DNA of 36,209 bases from JBBREP01 sp036501845 (GTDB taxonomy: Bacteria > Actinomycetota > Acidimicrobiia > IMCC26256 > PALSA-610). Where the stretch lies: contig DASXZO010000049.1 in assembly GCA_036501845.1 (NCBI GenBank), positions 1 to 36,209 of the forward strand. Reading direction: 5' to 3'. Within the stretch, counting starts at the first letter, position 1; the number at the start of each line of letters is the position of its first letter. Below, one piece after another: positions 10,519 through 18,988 of the stretch. The position numbers were made by a program, and so were the translations under genes. Under the pieces are notes generated by a model that ran no database searches, was not told the DNA's origin, and saw only the letters and a program-made list of their open reading frames with translations.

Positions 10519-11499
10519 TTAGGCCGCCGATTCCCGGGCGCCGGCGATCGGCACGATCTCGGCCCAGTCGAACAGCTCCTGCAACACCTGCTGGGTGGGA
10601 CGGGGCCGGTCGATGCCGAGCTCGTCGAGCGCGCGCCCACCGGCACCGACACAACCGTGCCGCAACAACTCCACGACATGCGGCGCGATCGCCGCGCCGA
10701 AGAACTCGACCACAGGCGACGCCGCGGTCCACAACGGCGGCAGCACCGGCACGGGAACGCGACCGCCGAGACGCGCGGCCTGCCACGGGCTGGTGGCGCC
10801 CGGACCGACGACGTTCACCGGCCCGTCGAACGACCCGAACATCGCCGCAGCCATGGCGTGCGCGGCATCCTCGGGATGCAGCAACGAGAAAGGCGGATCG
10901 GCGAACGCGTCGACGGGCACCGCGGGCAGCCGCAGCAACCGCCCGAGCGGGCTCGGGACGTGCGAGCCGACGACGGGCGCGTACCGCAGCGCACCGACCT
11001 TGATGCCGTGACGGTGACGTAGGCCCGCGGCGACCGTCTCCACTTGCAACAGGCTCGCGCCGAACGGGCTCGTGGGTGCCGGCGGTACCGACTCGTCGGG
11101 CACCGTTGCGCGCGTGAACGACGACGAGCGCACTCCGTAGATCTCGAGCCCGCTACGCACCACCACGTATTCGAGTGCACCGGCGCGTGCCGCGGCCGAC
11201 AGCGCGACCATGGTGGTGAGCTCGGTGCGCTTGGCCGCCTGATGCGGTGTGGAGCGCGACGCCGGTTCGTACACACCGAGATGCGCCACATGAGTGGGCG
11301 CGAAGTCGGTGACGAAGTCGCGCAAACGCTCGCGATGGTGCGGATTGATGCGACGGAACTCGGCCCGGCGGAGCCGGCGGCGGGGCGGCACGAAGTCGCA
11401 GCCGACGATCTCGTCGACCTCGCTGCGCGCCTCGAGCAGCTGGGCCACTCTCGTTCCTAGTTCCCCTCCCATACCGGTCACAAGAACTCGCACGGTCAC
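10519..11499 (-). CDS. NAD-dependent epimerase/SDR-fold protein lacking the catalytic Tyr and Lys
   Basis: A 326-residue extended-SDR protein. The N-terminal VRVLVTGMGGELG (3-15) is the Rossmann dinucleotide site, and YVVVRSGLEIYG (111-122) is typical of GalE-like proteins. At the catalytic YGASK position it reads FGASL (146-150), so both Tyr and Lys are lost. The start is the GTG at 11499, forming a GTGA overlap with the lysS stop. A longer upstream frame exists but would run inside lysS. It is followed after two bases by the degenerate acyltransferase. It probably still binds NAD(P), but classical epimerase or dehydratase chemistry is unlikely. It may be a regulator, binding scaffold or atypical SDR. 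Confidence 0.78.
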   Translation of the reverse strand: MTVRVLVTGMGGELGTRVAQLLEARSEVDEIVGCDFVPPRRRLRRAEFRRINPHHRERLRDFVTDFAPTHVAHLGVYEPASRSTPHQAAKRTELTTMVALSAAARAGALEYVVVRSGLEIYGVRSSSFTRATVPDESVPPAPTSPFGASLLQVETVAAGLRHRHGIKVGALRYAPVVGSHVPSPLGRLLRLPAVPVDAFADPPFSLLHPEDAAHAMAAAMFGSFDGPVNVVGPGATSPWQAARLGGRVPVPVLPPLWTAASPVVEFFGAAIAPHVVELLRHGCVGAGGRALDELGIDRPRPTQQVLQELFDWAEIVPIAGARESAA

Positions 11500-12983
11500 G
11501 CCTCCGGTCGCAGGTGTGGGAACAGGATGACTTCCCGGATCGACGTGACACCCGCGATGAGCATCACGACGCGGTCGATGCCGATCCCCAGCCCGCCACA
11601 CGGAGGCAGCCCGTACTCGAGCGCGCGGATGTAGTCCTCGTCGACCGGCTGGGCCTCGTCGTCGCCCACCTGCGCCATGCGCAACTGCGCCTCGAAGCGC
11701 CGGCGTTGCTCGACTGGGTCGTTGAGCTCGCTGAACGCGTTGGCGATCTCACGACCGCCGACGATGAGCTCGAACCGCTCCGTGAGCTCAGGATCCTTGC
11801 GGTGCACACGAGCGAGCGGCGACACCTCGCGCGGATAGTCCATGACGAACGTGGGGTTGACGATCGCGTGCTCGGTGGTCTTCTCGTACACCTCGAGCAG
11901 CAACTTGCCGCTGCCCCACGACGGCTCCCACGGGATGTCGAAGCGCTCACAGATCGCTCGGGCTTCCTCGACCGGCATCGACGGGTGCATCTCGACACCG
12001 GCGTGCTCGCGCACGAGTTCGATGATCGGTGCGCGCCGAAACGGTGGAGTGAGGTCGATCTGATGCTCGCCCCATTCCACCTTCGTGGTGCCGATGGCCG
12101 CCTGCGCGGCGCCCGAGATCAGATCTTCTGTGCGCGCCGCGATCACGTGGTAGTCGACGAATGCTTCGTAGAGCTCCAGCATCGTGAACTCAGGGTTGTG
12201 GCGCGTCGACAGGCCCTCGTTGCGGAACACGCGGCCGATCTCGAACACCTTCTCGAGCCCGGCGACGATGAGCCGCTTGAGATACAGCTCCGGTGCGATG
12301 CGGAGGAACAGTTCGGTGTCGAGCGCGTTGTGATGCGTGGTGAACGGCCGCGCGATCGCGCCGCCCCACACCGACTGCAGCACCGGTGTCTCCACCTCGA
12401 GATAGCCGAGATCGAGCAGATGCGCGCGCATCGACTGCACGGCTGCGCTGCGAATCTCGACAATCCGTCGCGCGTCGTCGTTCACCATGAGATCGACGTA
12501 ACGCTGGCGGAACCGCGTGTCCACGTCGGACAGACCGTGCCACTTGTCGGGCATCGGCCGGAGCGACTTCGAGAGCAGCTGCACGTGGGTGACCTTCACC
12601 GACAGCTCGCCCTTTCTGGTGCGCATCACCGTGCCGGTCGCGCCGACCCAGTCGCCCAGGTCGAGGTCGCGAAAGGCGGCGAAGGCGTCGTCACCGAGCT
12701 CGCCCTTCGACACGAAGAGCTGCACCTCGCCCGTGCCGTCGCGCAACGTGGCGAACACGAGCTTTCCCTGGTCGCGCCGCAACATCATGCGGCCGGCGAT
12801 GGTGGCGGTCTCCTCGGTGTTCGCACCGGCCTCCAGGTCGGCGAAACGCTCGTGCAACTTGGCGCACGTGGCCGAGCGAGCGAACTCCACCGGATACGGC
12901 TCGGTGCCCTCGGCGCGCAGCGCCTCGACCTTGTCGATGCGCGCGAGTACCTCGTCGCGCGCGGCACCCGAGAGATCGCTCAC
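11496..12983 (-). CDS. lysS: Lysyl-tRNA synthetase, class II
   Basis: Charges tRNA-Lys with lysine in the cytoplasm. An N-terminal OB-fold anticodon domain (GRMMLRRDQGKLVFATLRD, GDWVGATG) is followed by the class II core. Motif 2 is FRNEGLSTRHNPEFTMLE and motif 3 is GGLGIGIDRVVML, ending in the usual FPHLRPEA. The GTG at 12983 forms a GTGA overlap with the coaX stop and has GAGGAACCA just upstream, which decides this start over a longer frame beginning at 13028. Length 495 residues is normal. In mycobacteria lysS also follows coaX, but is followed by lsr2 and clpC1; here an SDR and an acyltransferase-like gene follow. Confidence 0.97.
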   Translation of the reverse strand: MSDLSGAARDEVLARIDKVEALRAEGTEPYPVEFARSATCAKLHERFADLEAGANTEETATIAGRMMLRRDQGKLVFATLRDGTGEVQLFVSKGELGDDAFAAFRDLDLGDWVGATGTVMRTRKGELSVKVTHVQLLSKSLRPMPDKWHGLSDVDTRFRQRYVDLMVNDDARRIVEIRSAAVQSMRAHLLDLGYLEVETPVLQSVWGGAIARPFTTHHNALDTELFLRIAPELYLKRLIVAGLEKVFEIGRVFRNEGLSTRHNPEFTMLELYEAFVDYHVIAARTEDLISGAAQAAIGTTKVEWGEHQIDLTPPFRRAPIIELVREHAGVEMHPSMPVEEARAICERFDIPWEPSWGSGKLLLEVYEKTTEHAIVNPTFVMDYPREVSPLARVHRKDPELTERFELIVGGREIANAFSELNDPVEQRRRFEAQLRMAQVGDDEAQPVDEDYIRALEYGLPPCGGLGIGIDRVVMLIAGVTSIREVILFPHLRPEA

Positions 12984-13741
12984 TGGTTCCTCGCCCACAC
13001 GATGCGTAAGCCGAACAGCGTGAGCCACGGCTCGTAGTGACGGAGCGACCGCGTGTGCGGTCCGATGAGCTCGGCGAGACCGCCGGTACCGATCACGGTG
13101 GCGTCACCGACCTGCTCGCGCATGCGGTCGACCAGCGCGTCGACCTGGCCCGAGTATCCGTAGATCACACCCGACTGGATCGACTCGACGGTCGACTTGC
13201 CGATCACGTGCGTCGGCTCCACGAGCTCCACACGACGCAGCCCGGCGGCGCGGCCGAACAGCGCGTCGAGCGAGATCTCGATACCGGGCACGATCGCGCC
13301 GCCGAGGTACTCGCCTTTGGCGCTGATCACCTCGACCGTGGTGGCCGTGCCGAAGTCGACGACGATGGCGGGGCCGCCGTAGCGGTCGTACGCGCCGATG
13401 GCGTTGGCAATACGGTCGGCGCCGACCTCTTTCGGGTTGTCGTAGAGGATCGGCATCCCCGTGCGCACCCCGGGCTCGAGCACGAGCGCCTGGAACCCGA
13501 GGTAGCGATCGGTCATCTCGCGCAACGCGGCGGTGAGCATCGGGACGCCGGAGCACACCGCCACACCCGTGATGGCGTCGAACGAGAAGCCATGGAAACC
13601 GAGGAACTGCTGGATCATCAGCGCGAGCTCGTCGCTCGTGCGTTCGGAGTCAGTGGCGATGCGCCAATGGTCGACAAGGTTCGCATCGTCGAACAGACCG
13701 ACGACTGTGTGCGTGTTGCCGGCATCGACCGCGAGCAGCAT
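12980..13741 (-). CDS. coaX: Type III pantothenate kinase
   Basis: Phosphorylates pantothenate with ATP, the first step of coenzyme A synthesis. This is the CoaX (ASKHA-fold) form. Motifs: N-terminal phosphate site VDAGNTHTVVGLFD with Asp6, EVGADRIANAIGA with the catalytic-site Asp, and IVVDFGTATTVEVI for ATP binding. Length 253 residues is typical. The ATG at 13741 shares a base with the nadC stop (TAATG), and the gene ends in a GTGA overlap with lysS. It therefore sits mid-operon with panC, which makes its substrate. Confidence 0.95.
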   Translation of the reverse strand: MLLAVDAGNTHTVVGLFDDANLVDHWRIATDSERTSDELALMIQQFLGFHGFSFDAITGVAVCSGVPMLTAALREMTDRYLGFQALVLEPGVRTGMPILYDNPKEVGADRIANAIGAYDRYGGPAIVVDFGTATTVEVISAKGEYLGGAIVPGIEISLDALFGRAAGLRRVELVEPTHVIGKSTVESIQSGVIYGYSGQVDALVDRMREQVGDATVIGTGGLAELIGPHTRSLRHYEPWLTLFGLRIVWARNQ

Positions 13742-14589
13742 TACGAGAAGTCCAGTCCGACGTCGAGGACGGACGCCGAATGCGTGAGCCCACCGATGGA
13801 AATGAAGTCGACACCCGTGGCTGCGAATTCGGCGATGGTCTCGAGCGAGACTCGCCCCGAGTATTCGAGTGGCCTCGCGCCACCGACCATCTCGACCGCT
13901 TTGCGCACCTGCTCGACCGTCATGTTGTCGAGCATGATGCGGTCGGCACCGGCCTCGAGTGCCGCGACCAGCTGCTCGAGATCGTCGCACTCGACCTCGA
14001 CCATGCGACCGGGCCACGCGGCGCGAGCGCGCTCGACGGCCCGTGCGATACCGAGGACTGCAAGGTGGTTGTCCTTCAACAGCACGGCGTCGGACAGCGA
14101 GTCGCGATGGTTGCAGCCGCCACCGGCACGCACCGCGGCCCGCTGCAACGCGCGCAAACCGGGCACGGTTTTGCGCGTGTCGAGCACTCGTGTCTGGCCG
14201 CGCACGGCCCGCACGCATCGGCGCGTGTAGGTGGCGACGCCCGAGAGCTGACCGAGGAAGTTCAACGCCACCCGCTCGCCGGTGAGCACGGAGCGGGTGT
14301 TGCCGCGCACCACACCGAAGGTCTGCCCGGCCATCAGCGGCTCGCCGTCGTGTCGCGTCCACTCGACGGCGACGGTCGGGTCGAGCTGCCGGTAGGTCTC
14401 CGTGGCGCACGCCGTGCCCGCGAGCACACCGTCGGCGCGCGCCGTGAACTCGGCCGACACGAAAGAGTCCTCCACCACCACACACATCGTGGTGATGTCG
14501 CCGATGATCCCGAGATCCTCCTCGAGCGCACGCGCGACGGCACGCCGCACCTCGGTTGCCGGAGGGTCGAGCTCGCCGGGCGCGCTCAA
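13741..14589 (-). CDS. nadC: Nicotinate-nucleotide pyrophosphorylase (carboxylating)
   Basis: Converts quinolinate and PRPP to nicotinate mononucleotide in de novo NAD synthesis. Family motifs: EEDLGIIGDIT near the N-terminus, RKTVPGLRALQRAAVRAGGG (substrate arginine region), HRDSLSDAVLLKDNHL, and a C-terminal barrel with MLDNMT and SGRVSLETI. Length 282 is standard. The start is a TTG at 14589 forming a TTGA overlap with the nadB stop. No ATG or GTG gives a better N-terminus, so coupling probably drives translation. nadA is not in the window. Confidence 0.95.
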   Translation of the reverse strand: MSAPGELDPPATEVRRAVARALEEDLGIIGDITTMCVVVEDSFVSAEFTARADGVLAGTACATETYRQLDPTVAVEWTRHDGEPLMAGQTFGVVRGNTRSVLTGERVALNFLGQLSGVATYTRRCVRAVRGQTRVLDTRKTVPGLRALQRAAVRAGGGCNHRDSLSDAVLLKDNHLAVLGIARAVERARAAWPGRMVEVECDDLEQLVAALEAGADRIMLDNMTVEQVRKAVEMVGGARPLEYSGRVSLETIAEFAATGVDFISIGGLTHSASVLDVGLDFS

Positions 14590-16214
14590 CGCGAACGCCC
14601 AGGCTCGAGCTCGGAGAACGGGGCAAGTTCCGACGGACCCCGGCTGCTCCCCGTGTAGACGAAGCGCCCGAGCAGCGCGTCGTCGGGTTCGGGGAAGTCG
14701 GCACGAGTGTGCGCGCCGCGCGACTCGTGACGCGCTTGGGCCAGCGTGACGATCGCGCGGGCGACGCGCAACACATTCAATGCCTCGTACGTGGCGACCT
14801 CGCGCGGCGGGAGCTCGGGCGCCAGCAGCGTCAGGTCGGCAAGCGTTTTCGCCGCGAGGTCGAGGCCCGCGGCGTCGCGCACCACGCCGACGTCGGTGGA
14901 CATCACACGCTGTACGGCACCGCGAATTCCGTCGGCATCGATCGAAGCTCGCATCGACATCAGTTCGAGGTCGGCACTATCGGGCGGCGCGCAGGCCGCG
15001 CCGAGCACGCCGCGCATCGCGCCCGTCGGCTCGGGCTCCTCCTTGCCGGCAGCAATCGCGTTCACTACGCGCCGGCCGAACACAAGACCGTCGAGCAACG
15101 AATTCGACGCGAGCCGGTTCGCGCCGTGCACACCGCTGCACGCGGTCTCGCCACACGCCCACAGTTGCGGGAGCGTCGTGGCCCCGTCGAGATCCGTGAC
15201 CGCGCCGCCGCAGAGGAAGTGCGCGGCCGGCGCCACCGGCAGCCAGTCGATCGTCGGGTCGACACCGGCGTTGGCGCACGCGCGTGAGATCGTCGGGAAG
15301 CGTCGCCCGAAGTCGGCGATCGGTGTGGCGTCGAGCCACACGTGGTCGACGCCATGTTCGGCGAGCACGTACGCGATCTGACGCGACACCACGTCGCGAG
15401 GCGCGAGGTCGGCCAGCGGATGGACGCCCTGCATGAACGGGTTGCCGTCGCCGTCGCGCAACACCGCGCCCTCGCCGCGCAACGCCTCCGAGAGAAGCGG
15501 GCGCGGCATCGTGTCGACGTGGAGCGCCGTGGGATGGAACTGCATGAATTCCAGGTCGGCGCACGCGACGCCGGCACGTATCGCGAGGGCGATGCCGTCG
15601 CCCGTCGACACGAGCGGGTTGGTGGTGACTGCGAAACACTGGCCCGCTCCGCCGGTGGCGAGCACCGTGTCGGTGGCCTGCACGTTCACGATGAGGCCCT
15701 TGGGGTCGAGTGCCACCACGCCTGAGCAGTGACCATTCGCAACCAGCAGTTCGAGCGCGAACCAGCCTTCACGCACGTCGACGTCGTTCCGTGCGAGCGC
15801 GGCAACCAGCGCACGCTCGACCTCGGCGCCGGTGGCGTCGCCTCCTGCGTGCACGACGCGCGCCAGCGAGTGGCCGCCCTCGCGTGCGAGATGCCAACTG
15901 TCCTCAGTGTCGCCCGCGTCGAAGACGGCGCCGAGTTGCGACAAGTCGCGCACCCGCGCCGGGCCTTCCCGCACGAGCACGGCGACGGCGTCGGGATCAC
16001 ACAGACCGGCGCCGGCGATCAGGGTGTCGGCAAGGTGCAGATCGGGTGAATCCGGCGGCGCGAAAGCCGCGGCCACGCCACCCTGGGCGTAGCGGGTGGC
16101 GGTGTTGGCGAGTTCGGTCTTGGTGAGCACGAGCACCGACATGCCGCGGCGCGCCGCACTGAGCGCGGTCGTCAGACCCGCGACTCCGCTGCCGAGCACC
16201 AGGAGGTCGTACAC
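14586..16214 (-). CDS. nadB: L-aspartate oxidase
   Basis: FAD enzyme that oxidises L-aspartate to iminoaspartate, the first step of NAD synthesis in bacteria. The FAD site is VLGSGVAGLTTALSAARRG (6-24). Further motifs are TATRYAQGGVAAAF, the substrate-side REGGHS, and EFMQFHPTAL. Length 542 residues matches actinobacterial NadB, including a helical C-terminal domain. The GTG at 16214 follows the panC stop by 12 bases. It overlaps nadC by TTGA. Quinolinate synthase (nadA), the partner that uses iminoaspartate, must be elsewhere. Confidence 0.96.
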   Translation of the reverse strand: MYDLLVLGSGVAGLTTALSAARRGMSVLVLTKTELANTATRYAQGGVAAAFAPPDSPDLHLADTLIAGAGLCDPDAVAVLVREGPARVRDLSQLGAVFDAGDTEDSWHLAREGGHSLARVVHAGGDATGAEVERALVAALARNDVDVREGWFALELLVANGHCSGVVALDPKGLIVNVQATDTVLATGGAGQCFAVTTNPLVSTGDGIALAIRAGVACADLEFMQFHPTALHVDTMPRPLLSEALRGEGAVLRDGDGNPFMQGVHPLADLAPRDVVSRQIAYVLAEHGVDHVWLDATPIADFGRRFPTISRACANAGVDPTIDWLPVAPAAHFLCGGAVTDLDGATTLPQLWACGETACSGVHGANRLASNSLLDGLVFGRRVVNAIAAGKEEPEPTGAMRGVLGAACAPPDSADLELMSMRASIDADGIRGAVQRVMSTDVGVVRDAAGLDLAAKTLADLTLLAPELPPREVATYEALNVLRVARAIVTLAQARHESRGAHTRADFPEPDDALLGRFVYTGSSRGPSELAPFSELEPGRSR

Positions 16215-16226
16215 CGAAGGCCGAGA

Positions 16227-17135
16227 CTACGGCGTGGAGCCGTCCCAACCCGTTCCGAGATCTGCCGTCACGTCGCCTCCGGCCACGGTGATCGGCACGT
16301 TGTCGATGAGGCGCGACTTGCCGCAGAACACCGCCACGGCAAGCAGCACCGGGCCGTCGATCTGATCGATCGCGTCCAGCGAGTCGGCCTCCCGCACGTC
16401 GACGTAGTCGATCTTCAGCTCGGGCACCACGTCGATCGAATTGCGCACGAGCGTCTCGATCCGGCGGGGATCACGCTCGCCCGATTGCACTGCGGCGACC
16501 CCCTCGCGCAGCGCCGCGAAGATGCGCGGCGCCGCGGCGCGCTGGCGCGCGTCGAGGTACGCATTGCGGCTCGATCGCGCCAGTCCGTCGGGCTCGCGCA
16601 CCAGCGGGCATCCCACGATCTCGGCCGGCAGGTCGATGTCGGCCGTCATGCGGCGGATCACGGCGAGTTGCTGTGCGTCCTTGCGCCCGAAGTAGGCCTG
16701 GCACGGGCCGGCGATCGACAGGAGTTTGGCGACGACAGTGGTGACGCCGTCGAAGTGGGTGGGGCGCGACGCGCCGCACAGCACCTCGGTGAGCCTGGCG
16801 ACGTGCACGGTGGTGCGAGGTGGATAGTCGGGATAGAGCTCCGTGACCGTGGGCACGAAGGCGGCGTCGATCCCCTCGTCGGCGCACGCCGCGAGGTCGC
16901 CGTCGAGATCGCGCGGGTAGCGATCGAGATCTTCGTTCGGGCCGAACTGCAAGGGGTTCACGAAGATGGTGACCACCACGAAGTCGCACGCGTCCCTCGC
17001 CGCGCGCATCAGCGAGCGATGGCCTTCGTGCAGATAGCCCATCGTCGGCACCACGCCCACGGTGGCACCACGCCGGCGCGCGGCTTCGCACGCGGCGCGC
17101 ATCGCCGCCACCGTGGTGAGGACTGTGGTGCTCAC
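16227..17135 (-). CDS. panC: Pantothenate synthetase
   Basis: Joins pantoate and beta-alanine with ATP to form pantothenate. PTMGYLHEGH (30-39) carries the two HxxH-type ATP histidines. FVNPLQFGPNEDLDRYPRD, YFGRKDAQQLAVIRRM and REPDGLARSSRNAYLD are all present. Length 302 residues. The GTG at 17135 forms a GTGA overlap with the upstream Rossmann gene. The frame continues further upstream but lacks family similarity there. In mycobacteria panD follows panC; here nadB does, so the source of beta-alanine is not encoded next door. Confidence 0.96.
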   Translation of the reverse strand: MSTTVLTTVAAMRAACEAARRRGATVGVVPTMGYLHEGHRSLMRAARDACDFVVVTIFVNPLQFGPNEDLDRYPRDLDGDLAACADEGIDAAFVPTVTELYPDYPPRTTVHVARLTEVLCGASRPTHFDGVTTVVAKLLSIAGPCQAYFGRKDAQQLAVIRRMTADIDLPAEIVGCPLVREPDGLARSSRNAYLDARQRAAAPRIFAALREGVAAVQSGERDPRRIETLVRNSIDVVPELKIDYVDVREADSLDAIDQIDGPVLLAVAVFCGKSRLIDNVPITVAGGDVTADLGTGWDGSTP

Positions 17136-18007
17136 TCGGCGGCGCGCAGGTCGTCGAGGAGCCGTTGCAACGCGTCGTCGCGGCGCTCGGCGAGCTTCGA
17201 CGCCTCGCGCGCCAGCGCGCGGTACGCGTCGCGCTCCGACGGGTCGAGCGCTTGCAGGTGCTCCTGCACCGTCTTGAGGTCGCCACGAGCGACCGGCCCA
17301 GTGAGCGCGCGCGCCGGTCCGAGCCCGAATGCGTTCTCCACCGACGTGAGCACGAGCGGCCGGAACGCTTCGAACGGCACGTTGGCCGATGCCGCGAGGC
17401 GAGCGACCTGACCGAGCAGCGCGATCACATGGTTCGAGGCCACCACCGCGGCGGCGTGGTAGCGCGAACGGTCGTTCGCCGCGACTTCGAACGCCCGCAG
17501 CCCCAGCATGGTGGCGATGGTGACGATCTCCGGATCGCCCGCGACGGCCGCCCACGAGCCGTAGAGCCGTTCGATGCCCTCACTCGTGCTGGGAAACGTC
17601 TGCAACGGGTGCAGCGACGCGACGCGCACAGTCGTGGCGTCCACACCATTCGGAAGCGCCTCGAGCATTGCGTCGAACACGTCGAGGTTGCACGAGCCGG
17701 CGAGGTGGAACACGAGCGTGCCGGACTCGATCGACGGTGCGGCCGCGCGGGCAGCAGACGCGATCGCGTGGTCGGGTGTGGCGACCACCACAATCTCGGC
17801 ACCGCGCCCCACCTCGCTGGCGAGCCGCGCGGGAGCATCGAGCGCGAGCGCCGCCGAACGGGTGGCTGCACTGTCGGGCGCGCGACCAGCCACGCCCACG
17901 ACGCGGTAGCCGTGGTCGGTGAGCGCGAGTGCGAGCGTGGTGCCGGCCCGGCCGGGCCCGATCAGCGCGAGCGTGCGAGTCATGGAGCGGGCATCGGCGC
18001 CGTCCAC
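17132..18007 (-). CDS. Rossmann-fold DUF2520-type oxidoreductase-like protein
   Basis: A 291-residue two-domain protein. The N-terminal NAD(P) site is LALIGPGRAGTTLALAL, and the C-terminal helical domain (DRSRYHAAAVVASNHVIALL and after) matches the DUF2520 family that sits beside panC in many actinobacteria (Rv3603c in M. tuberculosis). The GTG at 18007 is chosen because AGGAGG (18014-18019) lies six bases upstream; the ATG at 17983 has no ribosome site. Overall layout is like ketopantoate reductase, so a role in supplying pantoate to panC is possible but unproven. It ends in a GTGA overlap with panC. Confidence 0.85.
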   Translation of the reverse strand: MDGADARSMTRTLALIGPGRAGTTLALALTDHGYRVVGVAGRAPDSAATRSAALALDAPARLASEVGRGAEIVVVATPDHAIASAARAAAPSIESGTLVFHLAGSCNLDVFDAMLEALPNGVDATTVRVASLHPLQTFPSTSEGIERLYGSWAAVAGDPEIVTIATMLGLRAFEVAANDRSRYHAAAVVASNHVIALLGQVARLAASANVPFEAFRPLVLTSVENAFGLGPARALTGPVARGDLKTVQEHLQALDPSERDAYRALAREASKLAERRDDALQRLLDDLRAAE

Positions 18008-18043
18008 ACCCGACCTCCTGCCAACGTGAATGCGAGCAAACGC

Positions 18044-18517
18044 TCAGCGTAGGGCGTGCGCGGTGCGGCTCACGCCGTCGGCCGCATGGGTTCCGTGGCC
18101 TGAGCTTGCGACGAGGTCGGGAGCCACATCGGCGAGCGGTATCAACACGAATGCCCGCTCCCACATACGCGGATGCGGCACCGTGAGTGCAGGATCGTCG
18201 AGCACCACACCATCGATCCAGAGCACGTCGACGTCGAGCGTTCGTGGACCCCAGCGCTCCTCGCGCACGCGCTGTGCCGCATGCTCGAGCGTGTGGGCCA
18301 GCGCAAGCACCTGCCCCGGATCGAGATCGATATCGACGGCCACAACCGCGTTGAGATACGGACCTTGTTCGGGCCCACCGACGGGCGCGGTCTCGTACAC
18401 GTGCGACAGCGCCGCGACCCGTACGCCATCGGCCGCGCGCAGCCCGTCGACCGCGAGCTGTAGGTGCCCCATACGGTCGCCCAGGTTGGAGCCCAGCGCG
18501 AGATAGGCGCGGGTCAA
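18044..18517 (-). CDS. folK: 2-amino-4-hydroxy-6-hydroxymethyldihydropteridine diphosphokinase
   Basis: Transfers pyrophosphate from ATP to the pterin alcohol made by FolB, readying it for FolP. Motifs: ALGSNLGDR near the N-terminus, YETAPVGGPEQGPYLNAVV, RWGPRTLDVDVLW and PHPRMWERAFVL. Length 157 residues. The start is a TTG at 18517: the frame upstream is closed by the folB TGA at 18545-18547, and the only nearer alternatives are not ATG or GTG. It is followed after 36 bases by the Rossmann gene with its own strong ribosome site. Confidence 0.95.
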   Translation of the reverse strand: MTRAYLALGSNLGDRMGHLQLAVDGLRAADGVRVAALSHVYETAPVGGPEQGPYLNAVVAVDIDLDPGQVLALAHTLEHAAQRVREERWGPRTLDVDVLWIDGVVLDDPALTVPHPRMWERAFVLIPLADVAPDLVASSGHGTHAADGVSRTAHALR

Positions 18518-18544
18518 TTTGCTGCCCCACTCATTTCCCAGAGC

Positions 18545-18895
18545 TCACCGTTCGATACGTACCGCGACGTGCGCGACCTCGGCCGGCACCGGCGGCCGCA
18601 GCTTGCGCACTTCGACGACCACACCGGCGACGCGGGGGTCGTCCTTGCACACGTCGGCGATGCGCGTGGCCAAGCGCTCGAGCAGTGCGTAACGCTCGTC
18701 GGCGACCACACGCCGCACCGCGTCGATCACGTCGGCGTAGCTCACTGTGTCGGCAAGGTCGTCGCTCGCGCCCGCCGCGGCCAGGTCGACGTGCAGCTCG
18801 AGGTCGACCTCGAACGGCTGCGCCCGCACCTGTTCTTCGGGCAGCACGCCGTGCACACCAAGCACCCGCAGCCCAGGGACGAGTATTCGATCCAC
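18545..18895 (-). CDS. folB: Dihydroneopterin aldolase
   Basis: Cleaves dihydroneopterin to hydroxymethyl-dihydropterin in folate synthesis. Features: VLGVHGVLPEEQVRAQPFEVD (contains the catalytic-site Glu), DTVSYADV, and the C-terminal VRKLRPPVP. Length 116 residues is normal. The GTG at 18895 gives the standard start VDRILVPGLRV; a longer frame upstream runs antisense into the pyruvate kinase gene and is not credible. It is the first gene of the eleven-gene minus-strand run. No ribosome site is visible, which fits a leaderless transcript. Confidence 0.93.
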   Translation of the reverse strand: MDRILVPGLRVLGVHGVLPEEQVRAQPFEVDLELHVDLAAAGASDDLADTVSYADVIDAVRRVVADERYALLERLATRIADVCKDDPRVAGVVVEVRKLRPPVPAEVAHVAVRIER

Positions 18896-18901
18896 GAGCC
18901 A

Positions 18902-18907
18902 AACGTA
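18902..18907 (-). promoter_or_regulatory. Candidate -10 element, leaderless folB transcript
   Basis: On the minus strand TACGTT (TANNNT type) ends six bases before the folB GTG, so transcription would begin at or next to the start codon. A weak TTCGAAC lies about 17 bases further up. The absence of a ribosome site supports leaderless initiation, which is common in actinobacteria. Confidence 0.3.
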
Positions 18908-18988
18908 CGCGCTTGAATTGCGCTGTTCGAAGTGAGCCAGAGGGCCGCCAAGCGCCCTGGGGCGCGCGGCGCCGGCCGAGGGGTGGAA

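Noticed and set aside
9801..10679. N-terminal extension of the alpha/beta hydrolase frame across the acyltransferase gene
   Set aside because: The added part is an Arg-rich out-of-frame reading of the acyltransferase gene; the hydrolase family start fits the ATG at 9800.
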